The notes: generated from the letters alone by a model not told the origin. Counted from the stretch's first letter, positions 1 to 11,579 are shown. The stretch is 64,000 nucleotides of DNA from Opisthorchis felineus (GCA_004794785.1 SJOL01008988.1:1127080-1191079); one strand, 5' to 3'. A program made the numbers and translations.

Positions 1-1284
1 CGAAACCGGGTCGCAAATTGATGAACTAAAACAAATGTATAGCTGACCAAAGTTTTGATACAAAAAAATAGTACAACAAAAGCGGCAAAAACGATTTGCG
101 TAGAAAGAAAAACGGAAAATATAAAGGTCTTTGCAAAACTGAAATAGAGTTTAATTATACCAAAAATAAAAAGGGTGTTTCATTTGAATTGATAACCGGA
201 AGATGGTCATTCAGGATGGAAGGCAATTTTAAAGATATACAAAGTTGCAACAACCCGATCTACGCGGATAAGCCACAACGCACCACATAGTTGCTGGAAA
301 GACTCGAACCCGCGACCTTCCAGTTGATAGTTGTACAATATACCCTTTGGCTGTGAGGGACTAATCAGCAGTGTTATTAACTTTCGGAATATAGCGCGAA
401 AGAAACAATCGTTATGGAAAGCTTGTAATCTTAATTTTCTAAAGAAGTCTTTGATGACCCCGATTTAACCACTCTGGTAGACTGGCTCCGTCAGCTGTAT
501 GGAAGTGACCATGTGTGTGATATAAATCGTTTCCCGCATCCACAACATGTCGTTTTAAATTCTCACTTTTTAACAAGACAGTCCTCCTGAGTCCCCAACT
601 TGCTTCGCTGTTCTAACGCAAAGGAACGTGTACATCATTACCAACGTCCAAAATGAACCTTGGTGAATCTGCTCATTAGTAATGTCACTAAAATAACTTT
701 CCTGTGGTTTGGGTGTACACCACTGCCAAGTGATGCAGGTGGACGCTGGTATATTTCCACCCGGTTTTGAACGTGTATCCGGTCGTTCAATTAGACTTTT
801 AAAAAAAGCGAGTTTTTAACGCTCCACTTTTAAATTACGGGGCTTGAAGCACAGCAAAATATGTTTACCACACGCTTCGGTCGATCTACCGCATCAGCTA
901 TCACTGGTTTACTCGGCATTGAGCTGCCACAACCTATAGGTTTTTTTCTAGTTCCTACCAACGTTGCAATTACCTCACCACCTTGCAGGAACCACCATTC
1001 TGGTCAGTGCTAGTTGGGCAGTGTGAGTTTGTTAAACCCAGCACAGTAATCGGGTTTCTTACCCGCGGTGTGGCAATAGCACATTGCTCACCGACAACGA
1101 CGCCTCTATCGTAGCATCCTTAACCACACTGACCACCTCAAACACTATTTCTCCTCTTCCCTGATCGATCTAACTATTTGCTCACGTTACTTTCAAGTGG
1201 TTTTTTGGGCGAATTCATGCCAACGACTGCGTCATCAGTTACGTTATTTCCATCACCAAAAATTTCTCTTCCAACTCCTCGCAG
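1..1284. other. No gene recognised (probable CARNMT1 upstream intron)
   Basis: No exon, repeat or RNA gene could be supported. A short phrase near 735-760 (VDAGIFPPGF) faintly recalls the PPGSNF part of CARNMT1, but it lacks the neighbouring motif and usable splice sites. Confidence 0.5.
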
Positions 1285-1398
1285 ATTCCTGGGACTGTGT
1301 GGCCACTGTGTTCTTTATCGACACCGCCCATAATGTGTTGACCTACCTGGAAACGATCTGGCGAATACTAAAGCCCGGTGGATACTGGATTAACTTTG
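1285..1398 (+). CDS. CARNMT1: CARNMT1 (carnosine N-methyltransferase) internal exon
   Basis: This exon encodes the core of the N2227 methyltransferase domain, which uses S-adenosylmethionine to methylate carnosine to anserine. It reads [17 protein letters not shown], then [18 protein letters not shown], closely matching the animal CARNMT1 segment [15 protein letters not shown]...IWKILKPGGIWINLG that follows the SAM-binding motifs. The acceptor is a pyrimidine-rich tract ending in CTCGCAG at 1284 and the donor is G|GTGAGT at 1399. The exon enters by completing a split Asp codon and leaves in phase 1 (first base of Gly). That phase is resolved exactly by the exon at 6363. The upstream exons with the SAM-binding start were not found in 1-1284, so they presumably lie before the window. 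No frameshift or stop is seen, so this looks like a functional gene. Confidence 0.9.
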
Positions 1399-2459
1399 GT
1401 GAGTGGTTTTCGTTTCCTTACTGCATGTCGTACTCATACTGTACACCCAAAGTGGCCCCCATCCCCCCAATCTCTTTAACTGAACTATCTTTACGTAGGT
1501 TTGTCGTTAGCCTTGGTATCTACCCTGTACAGTTTATTGTGAATTTACAGTGTGGACCACGCGAAACCATGCCAGATGATAGTAGCTGGAAAAGATTCGT
1601 GATGCATTCACATTTAGGTCATGCCCAACCCACATTTCTTCTTGTCCTGGCTTCTGTGCTGCAGTGATCCTTCGGACCACAGTGGCTGGAACTCAGTTCC
1701 TTATGTTTCAGCCATGCCATGACCAACGAGGAGCAGCCCGATGAGGAACAGCGAGTCCCCGTACTGCGGAAATCGTATTACGAGACGGTCTTGAGGTATC
1801 GTCTTGTGCGATGGGAGTGTGAGGGTAGTAGGGTGTTTCCTTCAGGCGGTCAGCATGTCCAAATTTATGGAAGCAGCGATGCTCCAGTCTCCCGAGGGAC
1901 GACGGGTTAGAAAAGATCGGTCCCAAAAATCTCACACTTCGACCGCCCAACAGTTGACCGTGACCCCCGACGTATTCAAAACGGTCAGGGTACTTTTAAA
2001 ACCGAAGAGTTTAGTGCTGGTCAGAAGACATCTGTTGTGCACAGCCGCATTAAGAATGATAAAGTAATGCCTTACTCCTCGTGTCCGCGGGCCAGGCCGA
2101 CCCCCTGCAGCCCAGTTGGTGGGACTATTGAATCATTGGCTCCGGTAAGGATCCATCAAGAAAACCCTAACAACCACTGTCTCGTGGTTCAGACTTTTGA
2201 GGGTCCCCGAACAAAACTCCATTCTACCACTGTCTTGTGGGTCAGACTTTAGTCAAAGGTTCAGGTTGGAGTGACTCAATCAAACTCAGTTCTTCGGTCT
2301 GGGCAGCCAGGAAGTATCATTCGCTCTTATACCTCTTCGTTCACTGACTCCTCCTCACATATCCCTCACTCAAGTCTTTGTAATTCATTTAGCTGTCAAT
2401 CACTTAACCTAAGCTTCTGCTCAGTAAAATAAGTAAAAATAAACCGTTAACAAATTCAG

Positions 2460-4700
2460 TGGATTTGCTCCGCTTTGCTGCGTTCAACATCCGCACTCTG
2501 TGTCAATTAAGGCAACAGGTAACTCAAGATGGCTCAGTGGTTACGGCGTGAACTTACCAATTGGAAGGTCCGTGGTCCGAACCCAACATCGGCATCCCGA
2601 CTGCTTCTGTCTAGGTTTGTGCAAGCCACAAGTATCTCAGCCCTCGTGCTTCCTTCGGGTAGCATGGCAGCTAGACATTGAAAAGTATTACAGCCGAACA
2701 GTTGTTGTGTATTGACTCAGACCTTGTTCTCTCTTTCGGTCGAGGTATGTTGTGTCTCCGAAACATGCATGCAGGACCCAAGACCGGTCATGCATCTCAA
2801 CCCGCTCGAGACGCACCTCACTCTTCGGGTGTCTGCTGATCCTAATCCAGTAGTTCTTGGTATCTAGGGCGTGGATTTTGTGTAAAAAGTTGTCTGGGCT
2901 GTCCGGTTGACTGGTTCAATAAAGATCAATACATCTCGACGTGGTGCTTGTTTGTTGTGTCAGCATGTGCTCCGACAGACGGCAGCTCTGAGGCTGAGAA
3001 AGACAGATTATATCGATCATTGAGAAGTTCATATATCGTGATTCTGGCAGACGATGCGAATGCTCAGGTTGGCTGACTAAGTCTTGAGGAAGTTCATCCT
3101 GGCGGCCGATTCGGGTTGGTCGCTCATCGCATGGATGTGCTCTGAACATCATTGGTTATTAACCAGCACAAATTTCAGCATAGGTGTGACTTAGAGGCCA
3201 CTAACTGCAAACCAGTTGTAGAATAAGGTGGATCATGTGGCAATCAGCTTTCAGTGGAGAGCTTCGCTACAGGGTGTTCGTTCAGTTTAACATACATTAC
3301 TGGACTCCGATCACGGCATTATGCAGGTACGCGTACCTATCTGCTTTCCCTCTGGAACATGCCGGTTGATGCAAAGTCATTGGACTCATCACGTGCAAAG
3401 CGTCTCTGTCGAATTTAGTTGGCCGAGAGGCTTCCAGAACTCGTCACGATCAGTCGCTCTTACGGAAGTGAGGAAAACTATACCAGCAACAAACTATTAT
3501 GATGGCGTGCGCAGAACCCCCCAAACGCCGAATAATGAAGAGCGTAAGGATTGACGGTGAGCGGCGATGGGTCGCAAAGGCCGGGGAAAGATCTTGTAAC
3601 GAGGAACAGTTGCGCCCCGTTCCAGCTAATCCTACCAACTGGTCCGAGGAGGGTGGGTGTTAGTGAAGTGATTTCCGAAAATAATGAAATTTCAATTCAT
3701 TACCAGAAGCGTTGTCTTGAATGATCGACTGAACTCTTTGAAGAACTGTTCAACTGGCCCCCATCTACTCAACCTGGAGAAGGACCAAATGAACCCGAGT
3801 GGAACGTCGACATCAGTCCGCCATAGACGACCCAAGTCCATCGTGCATTTTAATTGCTGAAGTACAACGAAGGTGCTGGTTCATGCAGTTTGCATCCTTC
3901 ACTCTTCAAAGAAGCTGGTGAGTCGCTCGTGGCTAGCCTGACGACTTTAATCCAAAATAGTTGGAGTAGCTGAAAATAGCTCGACGGTGATTCTCATACT
4001 CAAAGTATTGCCAAAACATCGTGCGAAAATTACCGGGAAATCAGTCTAGTGGCCATGGCTTCCAAGCTGCCCTCTGGTATTATTCTCCGAAGGTTATTCC
4101 ACCGTCGGGTGAGTCAGTTTCGCGAAAATCAAGCAGGGTTTTACCCTAACTGGAGTTGCATCAATCATATCTTTACTTTGTGACAAGCCCTGAAACTCCG
4201 CCACTCCTTCCAACAACCAACAATGGTTGTATTTCTCGATCTCACATCTACTTTTGACTGCGCTGATCGTCAGGAACTGTGGCAGTGTCTGGCGGTAAAG
4301 TGAGTCTTTTCTAAATAAAGACTACATGCTTCCTCCCGTGGACGTGCACCTGTCCATGGCAAAACTTCCGAGCCCACCACATCCAGCGTTGTCAGTCATG
4401 AATGTCGTCTGTCGCCTTTTCTCGTAATCGAAATGCTGCTTGAGCCTTCTTTACCTGCTTTTGACACCTCGGGGATCGTAATACTCCCGGGTCTTTCGCC
4501 CACGGACATTGAATACGCCAACGATATTGTTCTCCTTGTATTAGACCCTTAAGAAATGCGCATTATTTCAAATAACCTAAGTAATTCTGCTGCATAATTT
4601 GTTGCTTCAAGCCAAACCCTTGAGCTCGATTTCGATCTGGGTGAATGCGATCGGCGGACGAAAGTGCAGAGGCCTGTTGCAGGTCGTCAGCTGGCCTAAG
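2460..4700 (+). mobile_element. Degenerate non-LTR retrotransposon (LINE, endonuclease plus reverse transcriptase)
   Basis: An old copy of a trematode LINE whose single large ORF can be followed in pieces through stops and frameshifts. In order: the start of the apurinic-type endonuclease (FAAFNIRTLCQLRQQ, about 2472); SVEVCCVSET (about 2730-2760); the endonuclease segment ILADDANAQV (about 3040-3075); SFQWRASLQGVRSV and a LDSDH box (about 3250-3320). The reverse transcriptase follows: FNWPPSTQPGE (about 3750), REISLVAMASKL (about 4035-4070), NQAGF (4129), VVFLDL (about 4225-4243) and EYANDIVLL (4511-4537). The catalytic YADD box reads YAND here, and several in-frame stops are present, so the copy is dead. 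It lies in the CARNMT1 intron in sense orientation and is interrupted by a SINE at about 2516-2703. The outer limits are approximate. Confidence 0.85.
2516..2703 (+). mobile_element. tRNA-derived SINE (family S1) nested in the LINE
   Basis: Has a box A-like GGCTCAGTGG, then GGAAGGTCCGTGG and an eroded box B, followed by the family body (CTGCTTCTGTCTAGG...CAGCCCTCGTGCTTCCTTC...AGCTAGACA). The LINE reading frame breaks off before it (RTLCQLRQQ) and resumes after it (SLSVEVCCVSET), so the SINE inserted into the LINE later. Confidence 0.8.
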
Positions 4701-4754
4701 CCGGCACCAGTAGCTTATTATCGAGGTATAGGTGTTGTGCGTTAATTCCTACAG

Positions 4755-4905
4755 GTTTCAGAGCTCGGAAGGTTCATGCTTCGAACCAAACCGCGGCATC
4801 TCGACTGCTCCTGTCTAGGCTTGGACAACCTGGCAGTATTTCAGCCTTCGTACTTCCTTCAATTGGCATGACAGCTAGGCACCGAAAGGGTGTAGAGTCT
4901 AAACG
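4755..4905 (+). mobile_element. tRNA-derived SINE (family S1), 5'-eroded
   Basis: Shares the family body (CATCTCGACTGCTCCTGTC, TTGGACAACCTGGCAGTAT, GCTAGGCACCGAAAGGGTG) with a damaged box B. It is followed by a TTA/CTA-rich tail. Confidence 0.75.
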
Positions 4906-5424
4906 ATTACTACTAGTACCATTATTCTACTATGTTAATACAAGATGCTACTTTGTTTTTCCTCTTAAAATACGCGCACTCTCTAAGCCGTTTCGGGGCA
5001 AAATGAATTTGAAGGGGCGCGCACAAGGCGTGTTTTCATTTGGTTCAGAAATGAGCAACATGAAACAAGAAAGGGTAATAGACTACAGCGTTTTGACCGA
5101 CAATTCTGGGCGTGAAGAACAGTTCATTGTTCATTTGCCCATATATATCTTGTTCTGGTCAGTACAACCCACAAAATTGGACATTTTCGGCAATGTGATC
5201 GTAGTGTCATGAAATTGGCGTTGGTCATCAGTCAACCGGGTTCGTCCTAAGTGCACTGGGTGTTAACGGCGGAACTCTGCTCTGAGTGAGACTCTCTTTT
5301 GACCGGTGCTGAATTAGCGCGACCTTGTGGAATGTGGCAGATGCAGGTACCCTCTTCACTAACTAACTAAAACTCATCGAAGGGTCTGGAGTTTACCTGT
5401 TCGGTTGCACAACAGGGTTGTTGA

Positions 5425-5500
5425 TCAGATGGCTGTTGATCTGTTCGCAGAGCCCGGCAATTAGCCTTCAGACGTTTCGTCACCAGACATAATCACTGCT
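5425..5500 (+). repeat. Short dispersed repeat, copy 1 of 3
   Basis: Contains TGTTGATCTGTTCGCAGAG, GGCAATTAGC and ACGTTTCGTCACCA. Related copies lie at about 35985-36085 and 48590-48680. The full element was not identified. Confidence 0.5.
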
Positions 5501-6362
5501 GTCCCCATTCGAGAAGTGATTTCGTCTCCGTGCTGTCTACCGGAACTTATACAGCTACTGAAATAAATAGATTTATCTACCACACCAATTGGCTGGTCTG
5601 TAAGCATGAGGTTAGGGTTTGATGCCACCTTCTACTTCTACAAGAAGCCATACACTTCGCAGGTGTGAAGAGCGTACCAAGTCATGCGGTGGACCTATTT
5701 CGGTTGTTTAAATTGCGTACATTTTTAAAGAATTGAGCCAAGGAGAACAGTATCATCTGTGCACCGAATGTCATTGAGCAAGCACCTAGGGCGCATTTCG
5801 ATCCCTGGGGTTTCGGAAGCAGGCAGAGAAGTTCCAGGCAGGGCGTCAATGGCAAAGTTGAAGCGAAGTTTCGACAGAGTTGATTAAGCCCCTATTTTCC
5901 TGCTAGTGTGGAGCGTCGGTGTTCACAGGGGGGGATTTCTTGCTAATAATTACGAGATTTGCCAGCCATTCTTAAGTTGCACTGCACATGAGGTTGAGCG
6001 AAAGCCACTGACTGTCTGTTACGCTCTTCGATTGTTGGCAGACAGTCCCCAAATTTCGCAATCTGGAATATACGTCCAACTGAACTCTAATCCAGCCTCT
6101 ACGCTTGAAAGGATTTGTGAATGGACGGTTCATTCAGTGCCCGTTTGTTTACCAGACTCTGACCAATTCAATATGTTGATGTTCGGCCTGTTCAGGGTAG
6201 TTTCTTCTGAGTTCGGTTCTTAGTCAGTAATTTTTGTGACAAGAAGTATGTCGTAGCAAAATTTCTCCTGTAGTGAGGACTACCGTATTCCCAACGATTA
6301 CTCCCTTCAACATCACACACTATTGTTTTGAGCTCTCGCTTTTTTGCCTCTGTTTATCACAG

Positions 6363-6466
6363 GTCCGCTCCTCTATCACTTTTCGGACATTCCGGGAGAA
6401 GACTCCTTGGAATTAAGTTACGAGGAATTGCGCTTGGCAGTCCAGCGAATCGGCTTCGCAACCATA
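6363..6466 (+). CDS. CARNMT1: CARNMT1 next exon (GPLLYHF segment)
   Basis: The acceptor TTTATCACAG ends at 6362. With the base carried over from 1398 the exon reads G-PLLYHFSDIPGEDSLELSY, then EELRLAVQRIGFATI. Animal CARNMT1 has GPLLYHF...SIELSYEDIKNVVLQYGF at this point, so identity and splice phase both agree. The donor is ATA|GTATGT at 6467, leaving in phase 0. The family's C-terminal stretch (TYT-N--SMM-YYY) should follow but was not located. A frame just after the donor (RTTATFSVGKLK, about 6493-6530) looks faintly similar, but it is out of phase and would need a 24-bp intron. A 39-codon segment after an acceptor near 12640 lacks the expected motif. The intron between 1398 and 6363 is 4964 bp and mostly retroelement. 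Confidence 0.9.
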
Positions 6467-6539
6467 GTATGTTCGTTTTTTTACTTTTAGGGCGAACTAC
6501 TGCTACGTTTTCAGTAGGTAAACTTAAGACGGCAATTTT

Positions 6540-7840
6540 GTGAGGATGAATTTCGCGCGAGCGTTAAGACCAATAACTGACCCAAGAAGCTGTGGTTTCA
6601 ATCAGCTTTGATGCATTCAAATGTATGCCTTCATTCACCCACTGGGTTTTCTAAAATTAATCTAGGTGCACTATTACACTTGGCCATAAAGTTGTGTGAC
6701 CACTCTTTTCAGACACATTGGATATTTGTGGCTGATTGAACAAACTTGGGAAAACGCTTTTGTCACAAGAACTGCACTGTCAACAGGAACTGAGCATAAC
6801 CCCTATTTCCTACTCTGATCGCATACTAATCAATCAAAAACGAGTGAGGTTCACTGCTGAAAATTCAAAATATCAAGATTCTTTTCCAAGACTCTGTTAT
6901 CCACTTTCTGAATGTGTTTTCATGCTTGGGTCCTGGACCTTTCCCTAGGAGCTCAATTCCTTTGTTTGTCAAGGATGTAACCCGGCATGAATCTCTTATT
7001 GAAGATAGCTAGTACACAAAGACCATTCAAAATGTTTAGGTTGATGCCACGTTCGTACGTTCACATAGTTTACATCCGGACTAGATCAACGAGTATTGAC
7101 GTCCGTACATTGACTGAGCTCGGCACCAAGCATTGATGATGTCGCAACTGGTCGTTCAACTCAAGCCTGACAGTATGGTCAGACTCCTGATGATCATCGA
7201 TTTGGCTAGCCTTTCTGCGCCGGTATCACATTTGAAACTTCTACGATCAATTTCTATAAACTTCGCGTAAGTGCACATGAAGCATCGCCATTTGCTGGCT
7301 TACTAGTTTCTCCATCACCGGGTTGAAACCTAAATTTTGGTGACCTGACTGACTTCACATGAGAGTTATTTCGAATTCGATTCAGCTCTTTTTTCTATAA
7401 TAGCAGCAGAAGAGCAAGAATACGGTTTGTTTGGAACGGTACGATTTCTGAAGCGGTTCTTGACCACACTGCTCGTCACATGACTAACCAATAGACGATC
7501 GTAGAAATCAATATTAGAAGTTTAAAGTTCAGTTTCTAACACAGGAGACCTTTGGTTTTTCAATTCGGACTTCAGTGCAAAGGTTATTTCATTCTCCAGT
7601 TTATCTATTCGAACCTTCATTTATGTGACAAGAATTCTATTTGTTTTTTGTTTCCAAACTTATATCCCTCTGGTGGGTTTTCTGCTCAAGTTGACGTTAA
7701 CTACTGTTCATGCTTGCGGGACTAATGAACTTAAGTCTCTTCAGTAAAGGGTCGTACTGTCGTGCTTCAACATGTACTCTTGTTCAGTACATCAAAATTC
7801 ATGGATGATATAAGGAGAGTTGGGAACTTTCAGATGAGCT
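6540..7840. other. No gene recognised
   Basis: AT-rich sequence, probably intronic or intergenic. The open frame at 6736-6948 has no recognisable homology and no supporting splice structure. Confidence 0.4.
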
Positions 7841-7844
7841 TTCG

Positions 7845-7995
7845 TCCTGTGAGTGAAGCCAGTCTGTGCTGAAAAGCCGATAAGCACTGTACAGCGAATC
7901 ATCAGCAGTGCGCATCTCAGTATGTTCAGAACCCGCGACCTCCCGGCTAGTAGCTGGAACACTTAACCGTTCGGCCAAGTGCGGCTGAACAGCAG
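7845..7995 (-). mobile_element. tRNA-derived SINE (family S2), minus copy
   Basis: Reverse complement carries a GGCCGAACGG box A, a CCCGCGACCTCCCGG block and the family body (GATGCGCACTGCTGATGATTC, CAGTGCTTATCGGCTTTTC). It lies head to head with the plus copy starting near 8190. Confidence 0.75.
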
Positions 7996-8079
7996 CGTGA
8001 TTAGCTCACACCTAGACAGGATATAGAGCCCCTCGTCTTTCAGTCATGGGATCCACATCACGTGGTCACACGTGTTGAC

Positions 8080-8390
8080 CGGCTCCTCGAGTGACAACTT
8101 TCGCTCATCTGGAGGAGCCAGTTAACGCATAATCACTCAACGTGGTTTCCCTAATTTTAGGATGAATAGTGGTGTATACTGACTTAGTGCGAGCTAATCA
8201 CAATGCAGATCAGCCGCTCGTTGTTCGAATGGTTAAGTGTTCAACCTACCAGCCAAGAGGTCCCTGGTTCGAAAAACTCCGGAGTTTTATGAGATGCGCA
8301 CTGCTTATGATCACCAATAAGGATGAAACACATGCACAGTACTTCTCGAGTTTTCGGCATAGGTTAGCTACAATCACGGGATGAATTACC
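8080..8390 (+). mobile_element. tRNA-derived SINE (family S2) with its leader
   Basis: A leader with CGTGGTTTCC and GCGAGCTAATCACAATGCAG leads into TTCGAATGGTTAAGTGTTC, box B CCTGGTTCGAAAAACTCC and the body GATGCGCACTGCTTATGATC. The open frames at 8169-8384 and 8407-8625 fall largely in or beside this repeat and are not genes. Confidence 0.75.
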
Positions 8391-8864
8391 AAGTCCACCC
8401 TGGTCTGTGTCGCTTCGTCTGACTGTATTTTTCATCAGCGCGCAAGCGATATTTACTGCGCTGTGTGATCAAATGGCACCATCCAATCTGTCCTTAGGTG
8501 GGGTAGCGGTCATACACTCACCACGCATGTCACCTGTCCAATGTTCAAATCCTGGAGCGACTCTAATAGTAGCGGGACTTCAGTTCAGTACTTTTGGTAT
8601 AGACTCACCAGCACAGATGCACTAGGACAGGAATGCTGTGAATGCATTTACATCCTGAATGGACCCCTTTTATCCAGACTATGCGTTTGACTCATGTTTA
8701 GGGTTTGTGATCTGTTCCAACGGTCGGTGTCTTTTTGATGCACTTGACGTCAACGTGGGCTTTCCTGTCACCTGCGGGGAACAAAAGATTTGAGCTACTG
8801 ACAGTATGTCAAGGTTCTGATAGAAACACTTACCTGATGGATAGCGATGCATTTGAGCTCGAGG

Positions 8865-9030
8865 AAGCTTAGTGATTATCCGCGAAACTACTGATCGGAA
8901 GGTCCGTGGTTCGAGCCCAATCTCTGCATCTAGATTACTTTTGTCTGAGCTTGGGCAACCTAATAGTAGCTCAGCCCTTGTGCTTTCTTCGGTTAGCGTG
9001 ACAGCTAGGCACCAGAATGGTTAGACGAAA
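8865..9030 (+). mobile_element. tRNA-derived SINE (family S1)
   Basis: GAAGGTCCGTGGTTCGAGCCC (box B) is followed by the S1 body (GAGCTTGGGCAACCTAATAG, CAGCCCTTGTGCTTTCTTC, GACAGCTAGGCACC). Box A is diverged. Confidence 0.75.
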
Positions 9031-9720
9031 ATTCCTCGGTAGAGGCCACATTAATTTCTTGAGTACAGTCCCGGGGGAAGGAGCCGAAGATGACAATGTT
9101 GTCGGTTACACTGTAATTCTTGGTTGCTTCAGGCATATTATTCTGCTCTTCAATAACTCATTTTTACCGTTCCAGTCAAATACTTGGTGCTTGTGAACGG
9201 TCATATTTTTCTGAACCCACCCTATTGTCATCTTTTACTGTAGAAAGAAAAGACTGGAATACGTTGTGGCTACACCCAAAATCCCGCATCTATGCTCTCG
9301 TATGAATACAACTGCGTGTATGGACTTTTTCAAAAGCCATTGTCGGCTTCCACCTGTAGCAACGACGAAACAGCATAGCGATTCGGCGAACGGAGTGACA
9401 GATCCCTCGATATTTGCCTTTAACATGAAATAGGCACGTTTCTATGTGAATATTGGTTTCTTCTCTAGGCCCCTCACCCACCGGTACTCGTACTCATTGG
9501 TTCCGTGACATTTCTGTTTTTCTGCCCACTGGGCGAATTTGGGCAAAAGTACACACCTCATCTGACACGCTCTACTTGTTTTTTTTTTCTGCCGCAGGCT
9601 TCACATTTTTGTCCACGGTTTAATCCCCCAGTCGTATCATCTGTTCACTCGTGGTTGGAATGGTTTTCCTATTTCTGTAACTGCTAAGGCTTTTTCAAAT
9701 TCCAAGTCGTGCAAGGCATG
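9030..9720. other. No gene recognised
   Basis: A strong splice-acceptor-like tract (poly-T to CTGCCGCAG, ending about 9598) precedes a 29-codon open frame ending TAA, but no homology supports an exon. Other open frames here are unsupported. Confidence 0.35.
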
Positions 9721-9724
9721 TTCA

Positions 9725-10245
9725 TGGTCCAATCATCACAGGCAGCAACATCAACGTTGACACTGATGCTTCACTACCGTGCAACCACAAAGTTTATCTA
9801 ATTACACTTAGAGCCTTAAAATGAAAAGAATAGATTGGATGAAGGAGAAACTTGATACTTATCTGTCGCGAATATTCTGAGGTGCTTACACCTCCAGGTG
9901 CTTAATCAGACAATCTGGAAAAAATTGACGGCATGAACGCCACTGACACCGATCAGCCGCCATTTTTTGCAATGTCTCCAAACAAACGCAGGAAGCGTCG
10001 GTAGGACCCCACCCTTGAGGGCGAACCGCACCATCAACACACAAACTCTTCGTAATCCCCTTTACACCCTTCTGCCAAGGTATATCTTGTCCACCTTGCA
10101 GTTTGCACCATTCTGAAGGAAACACAGAGAACAACACTGATATATGTAGACGATTTTTCGGCGCGCGTACGCATGGCTGAGCTACCGGAGCTGGTGGTGC
10201 TGGATATTTTCCGCGATTGAAATACCTGCTGCATAACCAAACCAA
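9725..10245 (-). mobile_element. LINE 3' end, minus strand
   Basis: The minus-strand frame keeps the C-terminal signature of the trematode LINE: GWGPTDASCVCLETLQKMA followed by DRCQWRSCRQFF, preceded by a damaged RMPxxRLPxRVLF region. The 3' UTR (CACGGTAGTGAAGCATCAG on the minus strand) and a GTTGATGTTGCTG tail remnant reach about 9728. The copy is truncated at its 5' end. Confidence 0.75.
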
Positions 10246-10946
10246 ATTAACTCGTCACGAATCCGTTGACGCCATCTGATAACAACAGCGCTTTTGGAAC
10301 ACGGCCTAGTGGGTTTCCCCAGTTCGGAGTGAACGTTCAGCTGTTATTATCTGCCGTCCTCTCACCTGTGGCGATGTTGTACCCGTCCGGAATTACTGGT
10401 ACTATCTTAGTGTTAAAATGTACCTTTAATGGAGTGACCTGCTCGAGGCACAGGTTGGTCTGCGGTGTTCCTTTTCGGAGTGTATCTTCCAAGTGCAAGT
10501 CCGCCCCCCGCCCTGGAGACAACAACCCGCCGCCGAAATTCTTCCATAGCAATTTTATGGAGGCGTCGAACGGGTGATGTTTTGCTGACTGGTTACCACT
10601 GATAACCCTCAGATTGCAACGTAGGTATGACTTGCGGCGGACAGCTTTGCAATGGGCTAGCCAGAACAGGTTGTGAGCCATAAGTCAGGATTAGTGAGAT
10701 TATCGTATATCGTTTAGCAAAGTGTGTCAGCTTAGGATTGGCGGGGTCTATCCGTAGTGATGGGGTTGTCAAAACAGTCTGTCCTCTAAGCTGCAGAAAT
10801 GTCTGGCGACTAGGGAGAGTAGAAGTGAACGAGTGTTATGTGGCTGGCAGGACAGAGTTAGTGATGTTGTAACTTCAAACCACCGCTAGCATGTATAGTA
10901 GGTTAGGGAGACCTAAGTTAGAGTAGAGTATCGATTGTGACTCCAT

Positions 10947-11135
10947 GGGGCTCGAGATAGCTCAGTGGTCAAGGGGTCAGCTTACGGACCGGAAGGTGCG
11001 TGGTTAGAACTCAACATCTCGACTGCTCCTGTCTAGGCTGGGGCAACGTGGCAATATCCTAGCCCTCGTGCCTCCTTCAGTTGGCATGGCAGCTTGGCAC
11101 CGAAACGGTGCTACAGCTGGACGATTTTTTTGTTG
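10947..11135 (+). mobile_element. tRNA-derived SINE (family S1), well preserved
   Basis: Box A GATAGCTCAGTGGTCAAGG, a box B-like GTGCGTGGTTAGAACTC, then the body CATCTCGACTGCTCCTGTC...TAGCCCTCGTGCCTCCTTC...CTTGGCACCGAAACGGTG. One of the best copies for seeing the tRNA-like head. Confidence 0.8.
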
Positions 11136-11379
11136 CTCCACGGGTTGGCGTTGCATTCATTGGTATACCAGAGGTGAGCTAACTCACCTTGAATACAAAC
11201 TGAACTAGTTTCAATGGACGCCGACATGGGCGATCTGTTTTGACAAGATAGGCTAACTGACTGCTTGTGTGTTTGTTTCGGTACGTTGCACCCGTTCTAT
11301 TAGGGCGATTGGGTGATAAGTATACAGGGTACACAGGGTGTAAAATAAGAGCTGTGAGGCTACTGGAAGGGACTGTCGT

Positions 11380-11572
11380 GAATGTGGCCAGAAGTAGCCC
11401 AGTTATTGGTTAAGGCATGAAGCTACTGACCTGCAGGTCCACTCGTCGAACCCAACACCGCCTTCTCGACTACTGTTATGTAGGCTTGGACGATCTGGCG
11501 GTGGCTCAGCTCTCGTGCTTCCCTCGCGTAGCATGTCAGCTGTGCACCGGAAGGATTAATATTGGCCCACCA
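11380..11572 (+). mobile_element. tRNA-derived SINE (family S1)
   Basis: AGCCCAGTTATTGGTTAAGG head, ACTCGTCGAACCC box B, and the body through TCAGCTCTCGTGCTTCCCTC. The open frame at 11417-11686 is a read-through of it. Confidence 0.75.
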
Positions 11573-11579
11573 GATGGCT

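Larger units (their letters stand above)
1399..6362 (+). other. CARNMT1 intron containing nested retroelements
   Basis: Bounded by the two CARNMT1 exons. It contains the degenerate LINE (about 2460-4700), a SINE inside that LINE, another SINE at about 4755-4905 and a short dispersed repeat at about 5425-5500. Several open frames of 60-157 codons here (for example 1719-1910, 4868-5212, 5906-6223) have no supporting homology and are not called. Confidence 0.85.

Noticed and set aside
1719..1910. A frame with EEQRVPVLRKSYYETVLRY that looked like the C-terminal part of CARNMT1.
   Set aside because: The true next exon is at 6363-6466, where the match and splice phase are exact; no acceptor gives this frame in phase.
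2916..3152. The 78-codon minus-strand frame.
   Set aside because: It is the antisense of the LINE endonuclease region read on the plus strand.
5906..6223. A 105-codon frame with YEICQPFL...TVCYAL and CEWTVHSVPVC, which resembles CI-MPR repeat motifs.
   Set aside because: It lies inside the CARNMT1 intron, lacks the middle part of a repeat and has no good splice sites. Treated as chance similarity, and a warning about over-reading the motif elsewhere.
6491..6530. RTTATFSVGKLK as continuation of CARNMT1 after a 24-bp intron.
   Set aside because: The only acceptor gives a different frame that stops after eight codons, and the intron would be implausibly short.
10337..10681. Long overlapping frames on both strands (103 and 114 codons).
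   Set aside because: Neither resembles a known protein; they lie next to a LINE end and may be repeat sequence.
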